NCBI RefSeq assembly: GCF_910589235.1
Contig: NC_060974.1
Coordinates: 4,647,503 to 4,711,502, forward strand
From: Vespa crabro
Lineage: Eukaryota; Arthropoda; Insecta; Hymenoptera; Vespidae
DNA length: 64,000 nucleotides
Direction of reading: 5' to 3'
In this document: piece by piece, positions 55,355-64,000 of the stretch
Numbering within the stretch: the stretch's first letter is position 1
Layout: every line of letters starts with the position of its first letter
Made by a program: the position numbers and the translations under genes
The notes under the pieces: model-generated
Seen by the model: the letters and a program-made list of their open reading frames with translations, nothing else
Database searches by the model: none
Told to the model about the DNA's origin: nothing

Positions 55355-55500
55355 AAGAGAGAGGACGCACACGCGTGGTGCGTCCCTCTGTTCACGCGTA
55401 TTGCGCTTCGTGCTTCTTCCCCTTCGATCGAGTCTTCGTTATCGTCATCCTTGTTGGCTTCTCCTTCCCTAAATTGAAATATCTCAATTATTATTATTAA

Positions 55501-55530
55501 CGAACGAACGAACGAACGAACGAACGAACG
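55501..55530. repeat. (CGAA)n tetranucleotide array
   Basis: About seven and a half CGAA units directly after an AT-rich TTATTATTATTAA stretch. Confidence 0.92.
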
Positions 55531-56947
55531 AGAGAGAGAGAAGAAGAAAAGTATCGAGAGAGTTTGGAAATTCCGTCGTACGGAGTCACGAGTTTGAGAT
55601 TTTTCGACGATTCGAACGAGAACGAACTTTCACCGTCTCTTAAACCTCCGGCGACAAAGTCATGACCTTGGGAACGAATCCTTCCCCTTCCTACACCGCG
55701 TACTATGTTTTCGACGGTTACGATACATCGTTCCAAAAGCCCACGGAGAAAAGTTTCGATCGTATTCGGAAACAACGTAAAACACACACACACACGCAAA
55801 TACATCATTGTAGAAAATATAAACGCAAAGGAAACAACAACGACGCTCGTAACAAACGGCGATTCTCGTCCTTCGTAGTAACGCGCACATGGTTCGATTT
55901 GTATATTCGTCAAGTCAGGTTAGGTTACGTTACGTCTCTCTCTCTTTCCTACTTCCTCCTCTTCCTTTCGTTTGTGTTCCGAGAGATAGAGACGAGTGCG
56001 CGCGCGTGCTCTCTCTCTCTCTCTCTCTCTCTCGTTCTATATCCCTTTTCCTCTCTTTCTCTAACACATTGACGATTTATACCGTACATATAACTAGGTA
56101 TAACTCGAGCTCGAGTTCTCGAGGTGTTTCTGTTTTACCTACCGTTGACTCGTAAACGCAGTTTAAGCGACTTCGAGGCGGCAGTCAGCGCCGCTCTCGC
56201 ATTACGGAAGTGAAGTTTTCAAGTTCCACGACACTGACCCAGTTTACTCTCTTTCTCCCCCCTCTCTTTATTCCTCGTCCATCGCTCCGCTCTCCCTTCC
56301 TCCGCGCTATCACCCCTCTTTGTCTCTCTTCCTTAATACTTCCAGACTGCCGCGTAGTTATCAGTTTTCTCTCGTACAGGTCCCTTTACGTATACACACA
56401 TATATATATATGTATATATATATATATATCTCTCTATCATGCTTGAATAAATATGCGTATATACGGATTGTGCTTACGAGTATCGCAATAAGATTTCGTC
56501 GATAGATCGATCGATCCACGACAAGTCGATCTTATTTTTTCGATCGCTCCTTCGTTTCTTTTTAATTTCATACTCATTTAATTTCTTTATGAAATACCCA
56601 AACGATTATGCCTTGTGCCACGCGACTTTGAAACGAGCTATCTCAACGAAAGCTATAAAAAAGCCGTTGCCAAATCGTTGACACTCGAGTAGTCCGTCGC
56701 CTCTGTTCCCCTTGTCGATGTCCTTCCTCGTCCTGGCATCATCTCTCTCTCTCTCTCCCCCCGTTGTACTCTCTATACCCACCTCGCATGCCACCATCGC
56801 CTCACTCCTTCTCATCCGCTTCATTGTCCGCGTCTATATCCCCCTTCGGCACGTCTCACCTTTTTCGATCGTCGTCGGAACGCGCGCGAGACCTCGCTTC
56901 GCGATTGGAAAACGTCGCCCCTCTCTATTTGCTCTCTCTTTCTTTTT

Positions 56948-56951
<4 letters not shown>

Positions 56952-56989
<38 letters not shown>

Positions 56990-57045
56990 GGCCTCGCACA
57001 CGTACGTACCTACGTACGTACGTACGTACATACATACATACATAT
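56952..57045. repeat. (CT)n and (TACG)n/(TACA)n arrays
   Basis: A pure CT run at 56952-56985, then TACG units passing into TACA units at 57001-57045. Confidence 0.92.
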
Positions 57046-57235
57046 ACCACGCTAAGCGTAGCCCGATGACGAGACGATTCGATACCTTGGCGGCGGCCGA
57101 CGTTGGCGGCTGCGACGGTGGCCGCCTGGCGGAAGAAAAAATGCTTCGTCGAGGCTTGAAAGAGAGTAACAGGCCCCCGTGAGACTAAGAACCAGAGACC
57201 GACGACGATGTCGACAAAAGAGAGATAGATAGAGG

Positions 57236-57270
<35 letters not shown>

Positions 57271-57375
57271 GACGCAGAGAAGAGGAGCAGCCGCTGTGCT
57301 CGCACGAACGGAGGCCTAACCGGCATAAGAGCGCGATATTATAGGGGTATGGGTAGGGCCCTGAAAGGCTGGTTG

Positions 57376-57480
57376 ACTGGCTGGCTGGCTGGCTGGCCAG
57401 CCGACCGATCGACCGACCGACCGACCGACCGACCGACCGATCGACCGACCGACCGATCGAGCGAACGAACGAACGAGCGA
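57376..57480. repeat. Compound (CTGG)n-(CCGA)n-(CGAA)n tetranucleotide array
   Basis: CTGG units at about 57377-57396 are followed by CCGA units with occasional TCGA variants to about 57460 and then GCGAAC/CGAA units. The unit changes stepwise by single substitutions along the array. Confidence 0.92.
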
Positions 57481-57492
57481 GGAACCATCAGC

Positions 57493-57513
57493 CATCCTGT
57501 CATAGACAGGATG
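57493..57513. repeat. Perfect 9-bp hairpin with 3-base loop
   Basis: CATCCTGTC (57493-57501), ATA, GACAGGATG (57505-57513). It sits just beyond the compound tetranucleotide array and is not part of a simple repeat. Confidence 0.7.
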
Positions 57514-58116
57514 TGAGGGTCCGCGAGTCCGGGCTGCGCCGTGCCGCGCCGTACCGCCTCGCGTTTCCTCGCTCGTCTCAACGTCGTGTCAGTACGGTTG
57601 CGTCCTCTTCCCTTTCCTTCACCGCCTCCGCCTCCCCCTCATTCCTCACCCTCTCCTCCTCCTCCTCCTCCTCTTTGTTCGCGCAACAAACTACGGGCGT
57701 ACGTAGGTAGCTACATTACGTAGTCGCGGCGCGTGTATGCACGCGAGACTGTCGTGGACCGAAGACAACGCTTCGAAAGAATTCGAAATGTAGACTCGGT
57801 TTAAAGCGAGACATCCTCGTGTTCAGCTTGCCCTTAACGATCTTGGGACTTGCAAAATGCTTTGTGAAACGTTGCCAAACTCGAAGAGTATACTATAGAG
57901 TTAGTCCTTAGGGGAGATTATCGATAGCATTGGCCAATCGATTTCCATTGGAATCGGTGTCCCAGGGTTGGGTGGGGAGGGACATACACAGGATTGCTAC
58001 GTAAACCGCGCGAGAGCGGTCGTTCCAAAATGACGAGCTTAGCACGGAAAGTCGTAACGTGCTGCGTCGCCTGTGTGTGAGCGATGTTTCTCTCTCGAGG
58101 ACGCAGGATGGGTCCG

Positions 58117-58160
<44 letters not shown>

Positions 58161-58337
58161 GAGGCTCGACGAGCACCCGAACCGTGCCGCTCGTAAATTT
58201 TCTCGGAAGGAACGCTTCGTGGCAGCGGCTCTCTGTTACCTTGCCGCTCTGCCCGCGGTAATATTACTCGGTTTATATCGGGGCTGCCTTCGACGGAAGG
58301 TGTCCGCGCGGGCGCTTACACACGCACGCACATACGG

Positions 58338-58372
<35 letters not shown>

Positions 58373-58592
58373 CAGAACGGCAGAGGGTTTGGTGGTAGTG
58401 AAAAAAAGAAAGAGATAAAGAAGAGTGCTCTCGAAAGAGAGAGCTGGAAGGGCGAATTGCGTTCGCCATGGCGTGCGGTGCTGTTCCGCGCGGCACTGAG
58501 CCATGCCGTGCCGTGCCGTGCCGTGCTATGCCCTGCCTTGCCTCGCCTCGTCGCGCTACTCGCGTTGAATCGCGGCTACGTGCAAGCGACGA

Positions 58593-58630
<38 letters not shown>

Positions 58631-59455
58631 AAGGAGGGACGAGCCAGGGCCAGCGTGGCAAGCGGGTTGCGAGGCGAGACGAGTGAGCGAGCGAGCGAGC
58701 GAACTGAGGCGAAGCGAACCCCGAGGGATCGAGACAGGCATCGTATACGCACACACGAAGAGCACACATACGAAGAAAGAAGAGGAACGATTCTCTCGAA
58801 GCGAGCACGCCGATAACCTATAGGCCGGGCACGGGTGTCGTGGCGCGGCGCGGCGCGGCGTTGCCGAGCGCGACCGTATCGGCGTCTCGTAAGCGAAGGG
58901 TCGCGCGTTATGTCCCACACTCTCTTGCTTGGCCCTTTGTGTGCACGAGCGCGCACGCAACATCGCAAGGGACACGCCGCGCTCCGCATGGACGATAGCG
59001 TCGCGGAGCAGCTGGCCCATCGTCTTCGTTTTCGTCGTTCCAGTCCTTCTCTTTTCCTCCAACTCCTCCCCCGCGTTCGACCCGCATGAGATATACGCGA
59101 TCGACGCGTGAGATCGCCCGAGTGGGGCCTTTTACGCGTCTCTAAGCGTCTCTCTAGCTCCCTTCCTCCTTGCCCTTTCTATCGGTGCCGTTCTTTTAGA
59201 ATAGCGCAAATTTCCGTCCTTCCGCTTCCTTCTTTTCTTTTTTTTTCCTTTGAAAACCGCGGCACTCTCGGGTCGCCTCGTGAATTTACGTTTTGGCCAC
59301 GAAAGAACCGAGCCACGTGGCTACGACCTCGACTCGCTAATGGACGATGGACTTTGACGCTCGCGGATACTACCACATATTCGACGAGCTTTATATTCGA
59401 CGAGCGCACCATTACAGCGACGAGCACCACTCCTCTTTCTCGCTTGCGTCGTCGC

Positions 59456-59456
<1 letters not shown>

Positions 59457-59519
<63 letters not shown>
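59457..59519. repeat. (CGT)21 trinucleotide array
   Basis: About 63 bases of uninterrupted CGT. It is one of the longest CpG-containing triplet arrays in the window and would form stable hairpins when single-stranded. Confidence 0.95.
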
Positions 59520-59520
<1 letters not shown>

Positions 59521-61096
59521 ATGCTCGGTGACTAATCGGCGCAAAAAATCTCGCGTATTATGGGCCGCCGCCCGGTTCGAGCAGGGGATTTGCAATCGAC
59601 TAGGGTCCTGTGAATAGAAAAGAGGGAGCGAGACGGCAGATGGGGAGAGAGAACGTTCATCGCTGGGAAAAAGGGTATTTTCCCGTCGATACTACCTCTC
59701 GTATCGTGAACGCAATATTTTTTGAACTTATTTCTCGTTTGTTTGTTTACGTTTTTTCCTACGCGAATAGCTCGCTCGATCGATATGAAATCTGTATTTG
59801 ACAACAAACTTGGAACGATCTTAACTCGAATGAAGAGGAAGGATATATCATCGAGAAGAAAAAAGTTATTTTTTCAGATATGCGTTGCGAGCCGAGCCTG
59901 AAAGAAGAAACGATGGATTCCGTCTGTAAGAATTTGCAAGCAGACTTCGGCTACCGTTTACTTACCGCCCTGTTAATTTACGATCCCTTTTTGACCTTTG
60001 ATTTTTTTCCCTCTCTTTTCCTTTTACCTTTTTTTCCCTACCTTTTTTCTTGTCGCCTCGTAATCGATGCAGCGACTCGCTATGTAATTCTAACGCGTAA
60101 TCTTCAATCGTTTAATTCGATATCTTTCAATTAATTATTACTTACTCGAAATCGATTAGACGTAACGAAACAGCGGAAGCTCGCAGGAAATAGCAATGCT
60201 CGAAAGAATCTAGGTAAATAAATTTGGCGATACGTAGAGTTGGACGCTCGATCGATTCTTATCGAATAAAAAAGATCCAAGCGGGTAATAATAAGAGATC
60301 GGAAAACGCGTTAGCACGTCGTTCGTACGCGATCGTACGGAAAGTTTTCTTTCCTTTGTTTTTGCCGTCAAAAATGATGGAAATAGATCGACAATAAGTA
60401 TACGATGCCGAGAGAAGAGATCTTTCGGCGGCGTAAATATGAAATTTAAAGCACGCGGTAGCACCTGTTCGCGTCTTTTTTGCGTTCCGCTTTTGCGCGT
60501 CCGCGACGTAACGAGACTCTCTAATTATATCGTTGATCGTCATAAATTAAAGTCAACTTGCCTGGTCACGCTAGCCCAGCTAGCTACACCCAAGAGTAGT
60601 TGGTCCGATTCATCCCCTCTCAGTTCCAACTCTTTTGCGCTCGCGCCCACGGATCGTTTCAAGCAACCTCCGATAAGGTCGGATCTGTTCGTGTGCGTGA
60701 GCGAGAAAGAAAAGAAGAATATTGTCGATAGGGCATCTTCGAGGAAAAGTCGTCGCACGGCTATGTAACGACGAGATAACGACGTACGTGAAAGCTTTCC
60801 TCGAAAGCCATTAACGGTCATCCGATAGGTGACTTATCGTAAGATTTCGAGAGCGTATCTCGTAAAAGGAAAAGGAAGTCGAAGGTAAAAGAAGAAGAAG
60901 AAGAAGTAAGCGAAACGGGGAAAAGAAAGTCCATACGAACTAAGAGATGCTGCCGGTGTGGTTCGCGAGAGAGAAAGAACGAAGGAAAGTACGGTCGAGA
61001 ACGGATGGGATTCTTGGAAAAAGGGATAAAGAGGGACCCTTAACCCTGCGGGTGACGGTCGGTCGGCAGGCCGGCCGGCAGCGGTCGAACGAACGT

Positions 61097-61133
61097 CGAA
61101 CGAACGAACGAACGAACGAACGAACGAACGAAC
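61097..61133. repeat. (CGAA)n tetranucleotide array
   Basis: About nine CGAA units within a CpG-rich segment. Confidence 0.92.
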
Positions 61134-61396
61134 GACGGACAAAAGGGATCGGTTCTCTGTGGGAGCGCGGACGGGCGTAGATGGTCGGTCACGATGGTGG
61201 TGGTGGGGGTCTGTCGGTGGTGGCGATACCATTGCCGAGGGTGTACTACGGGAGGAAAAAGGTCGAGAGAGAGAGAGAGTGAGAGAGAAAAAGAGCGATA
61301 GAGAAGAATCGTCGAGGTGGGATAGATACGGAGAGAGGAAAAGGAGGACAGGAGGAGGAAGCAGCTCGCGAAGCGTGACTCACCGAAGCGAGCCGT

Positions 61397-61503
61397 CGAA
61401 CGACCGACCGACCGACCGACCGACCAACCGACCGACCGACCGACCGACCAACCAACCAACCAACCAACCAACCAACCAACCAACCAACCGACCGAACGAA
61501 CGA
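61397..61503. repeat. (CCGA)n-(CCAA)n-(CGAA)n compound array
   Basis: CCGA units at about 61397-61446 change to CCAA units to about 61488 and then to CCGA/CGAA units. CCAA is what CpG deamination on the opposite strand would produce from CCGA. Confidence 0.92.
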
Positions 61504-62890
61504 GAGAGCGACAGAACGAACGACCAACCGACGAAACAGGGGGAAGGAGCCCCTCGCGGTGTGACGCGCACGCGGAGCCTTTGTCCTCTCTGCCATCGGC
61601 TCGCGTTATTTCACACTCCCCTCGCTCTCTCTCTCTCTCTCTCTCTCCCTCTCCGTCTCGTCTTCCTCTCTGTCTCTTTTCCCCAGCTCTTCTATCCATC
61701 GCAGCCGGTGTGCGTGCGTACGTTCGTGCGCGCCTCCGAGCGCGCCAGCCGAGCGAGGAATTAGCGAGTCGCGAAGCTGAAGAAGGAGACTACCGAGAGC
61801 GCCGCGAGTGCAAACCATCTACCACTCTCCGCACTCGAGGTTAATGCGCTCTTTTCTCTCTCTCTCTCTCTCTCTCCCTCTTCCCGTCTTTCTCGCATCG
61901 TTCACTCGGCCGTCGAAACTTAATGGCCGAGGCTTGGGCCGCTCCTCTCCACGAGAGCGAGAGAGAGAGAGCGAGAGAGAGAGAGAGAGAGACCGTCGCC
62001 GGACTCGTCTCGAATTCGCGATAGCGCCCTGCTACTGCCGAGAGCTATCGTTTCCGCGAGATAGGCGAGTTTACGCGTACGATCGCCCCGCTATTTTTGT
62101 AGCCTGCGTATGCCGCCGTCCTCCTCCGCCGTCCTCCTCCACCGTCCTCCTCCTCCTCCTCCGCCGCCGCCGCCGCCGCCGCCACCACGCTGTGTCGTCG
62201 CGACACCGAGCCCGCTATTTTTCTCGCGAGCGAAAGAGACTCGCGAGCAACGACGGCCACCTTGAATTCCGATCTTCTCCCTCTCGATCACGGACGAATC
62301 GGGCTTTCTCGCGGCCGTTAACGCGTCTCTCGTCTCGGTCTTTATTTTATAAAGGAAAGGACGTGAAAGAATTAATTGAACGAACGAACGATGGATTTTT
62401 TCTTCTTTTTAAATACTTTCTTATACGACGTATATAAATAACGTAGTAAAAGAAATTGAGAATGAATAAATGTATCGAGTGACGTATCGAATGACGTAAC
62501 TTGCGTCTCCGTATCCATGGGGTGAAAACCGTATGGAATCGGTATACGTGCCGGAAACGTTTCGAATAACGACATTAATGGAACGCGTTGCGTCCTAATC
62601 GCTGGACGAAAGGCGCGAGCTTCCCGAAATATCGAGCAAACTCGTTGATATCTCTCGCACGACTCGAAGGATTTCGAGTTTGAAACGTCGACGGGCGCGA
62701 ATAACGAACCAAAGTTCCTTCTCTATTCGTCGTGGAAAAAATAATTGCCTTCGTTATTCGAGGAGAGGAGAGAACATAGAGAGATGGCGACGGAGGCTGA
62801 GGTGGCATTCGGCATTTCGTAACGAGAAGCGCGCGGGCCTCGCCGATCGCGCGAAGAAGATAGCAACCGAGAGAGAGATGGATAGATGGC

Positions 62891-62924
<34 letters not shown>

Positions 62925-63204
62925 AACCCAGGAACGTCGGCGAACGCGTTCGCGAGTTCGCCCTTCGCTCGTGACGTCATCAACACGGCGCAGTCGCCGA
63001 CCGTGATTCGTCACGGTCTAGTTTCCCACCTCGCGCCCCTACCCCGCCGATATATGCCGCCTTCGTCGAGTATCGTCGACGAACTCGTTCGCCTTTCTTC
63101 CATCCTCGGCGCGTCGTTGGCTCGCGCCGTTCCGTCGTTTTTGGCGCGGATGCAGCGACGAGACTTGGCGGCGTAGCCGAGGAGAAGGAAGAAGAAGAAG
63201 AAGA

Positions 63205-63235
<31 letters not shown>

Positions 63236-63429
63236 AGAGAAGTAGTAGAAGGAGGCGGAGGAGAAGAAGGAAAGAGAAGACCTTTCTCCTTTCGGCTCGA
63301 CCGCGTCGGCTCGTCGTGCCGGCTCACGAAGCTCGTTGGATCGAGACGCGGCCTGATTAACGAAATTAAAGTCGGACCTTCTCTCGGACGGTAGTACGAG
63401 CGGAATCGAAGATGAGCCAGGCGACGGCA

Positions 63430-63595
63430 CCGACCGACCGACCGACCGACCGCATCGACCGACGTCGCGTCGTTGACCTCGTCGCGTCGCGACCATCCAC
63501 GCTGATTAGGAGGAATACGGTCTATCCGCTTCTCGGCAAACGATCGACCGATTTTCCGTCCGTACATCCGTACGTACGTACGTACGTACGTACGT
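63430..63595. repeat. (CCGA)n and (TACG)n arrays
   Basis: CCGA units at 63430-63452 and TACG units at 63569-63595, separated by mixed CpG-rich sequence. Confidence 0.9.
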
Positions 63596-64000
63596 CCGAA
63601 TACCTCGCGGGAAGTAAGAGGACCAAACTCTCGATGCTAGCTCATTCCCGTCATTAAAACGCTGCGTTTTTCATTTATCTCTCATTCGTTCTCCGATTCG
63701 AGCTAGAGGTGCTTCCCCTTCGCTTCGTAATTAATCTCAAAGATCTTTTTTTCCGAGGACACCTTCGAATAGAAAAAGGAAGGATACGCGATGGGAGGTG
63801 GTTAGGGGAGAAAAGCCGGAGGAGAGTCGGGTCGCGCCGATGAAAAAAATTTTAATTCGAGCGAGCGTGCTCGATAACGCGTATCGAAACTCCTCGTCTC
63901 GTCTCGTTTCGTCTCGCCTCGACTCGACTCGGCGCGGTCGTCTCTCTCCTCTCGCCTCGCCTCGTCAGCCTAGCTTCAGGATCTCCTCGCCTCGCCTTGC

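Larger units (their letters stand above)
53001..58000. other. No gene recognised; dense GA tracts and CGT/tetranucleotide arrays
   Basis: No convincing exon. Contents: GA tracts at about 53180-53208, 53391-53414, 53594-53615 and 53857-53880; (CT)n at about 54187-54210; (CGT)n at 54262-54360; (GA)n at 54479-54500; (CGAA)n at 55501-55530; (CT)n at 56018-56032; (CT)n at 56952-56985; (TACG)n/(TACA)n at 57001-57045; (GA)n at 57236-57256; and a compound tetranucleotide block at 57376-57480. GC content and CpG density are the highest so far, compatible with regulatory or untranslated sequence. Confidence 0.45.
58001..64000. other. No gene recognised; very CpG-rich spacer with microsatellites
   Basis: Contents: (GA)n at 58117-58150 and 58340-58368; GCCGT pentamers at 58503-58527; (CGA)n at 58597-58630; (CGT)n at 59457-59519; plainer AT-richer sequence at 59700-60300; (CGAA)n at 61097-61133; a (CCGA)n/(CCAA)n block at 61397-61503; (CT)n at about 61625-61647 and 61857-61877; CTC/CGC triplets at 62143-62185; (GA)n at about 62894-62921 and 63207-63228; (CCGA)n at 63430-63452; (TACG)n at 63569-63595; and CTCG pentamers at 63895-63965. 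I see no exon. The density of CpG and the mixed sequence near 58.0-59.4 and 62.0-63.6 kb could be a promoter or 5' leader of a gene beyond the window. Confidence 0.4.

Noticed and set aside
60446..60470. AAAGCACGCGGTAGCACC, reminiscent of the miR-124 core
   Set aside because: Several mismatches to the known mature sequence and no convincing precursor hairpin around it.

Overview
This looks like a nuclear chromosome segment from an insect, most likely a hymenopteran. That assignment is an inference. It rests on AT-rich genes split by short AT-rich introns with GT..AG splice sites, single-copy insect-type orthologues (Ash2, Atg2, distal antenna), TTAA-flanked inverted-repeat elements, and a very high load of microsatellites with no loss of CpG. 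I see no bacterial or viral genes, CRISPR arrays, rRNA or tRNA.

Layout. The left 25 kb is AT-rich and gene-dense: a possible last exon of an unknown gene (791-846, +); BOLA1 (1284-1986, +); ash2 (2114-5824, -), tail-to-tail with BOLA1; a TFB2M-type mitochondrial transcription factor (7111-8635, +), head-to-head with ash2; a TMEM179-type four-pass membrane protein (9504-10301, -), tail-to-tail with TFB2M; the 19-exon Atg2 gene (11608-20040, +), head-to-head with TMEM179; and the first two recognisable coding exons of the dynein regulatory complex gene DRC7 (21679-25425, +). I could not find the rest of DRC7 in the window. The only later gene is distal antenna (dan; 28549-30072, -), a single-exon pipsqueak-type HTH regulator. 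Five of these genes (BOLA1, ash2, TFB2M, TMEM179 and Atg2) were assembled exon by exon, and their splice phases close to full-length proteins of 110, 574, 450, 221 and 2079 aa.

From about 26 kb the character changes. Sequence becomes GC- and CpG-rich, and (TA)n gives way to dozens of long (GA)n/(CT)n tracts, CG-containing tetranucleotide arrays ((TTCG)n, (CCGA)n, (CGAA)n, (TACG)n) and (CGT)n runs. From 30.1 to 64 kb I find no convincing coding exon. This may be the regulatory landscape of dan, a very long DRC7 intron, or both.

The genes do not form one pathway. Ash2 (H3K4 methylation), BOLA1 (mitochondrial Fe-S redox handling), TFB2M (mitochondrial transcription), Atg2 (autophagosomal lipid transfer), DRC7 (motile axoneme) and Dan (antenna/eye fate) are ordinary metazoan neighbours. 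The most notable structures are two inverted-repeat elements at TTAA sites, a three-copy diverged tandem repeat at 31.4-32.7 kb, the split DRC7 gene, and the GA-tract-rich domain around a psq-domain gene.
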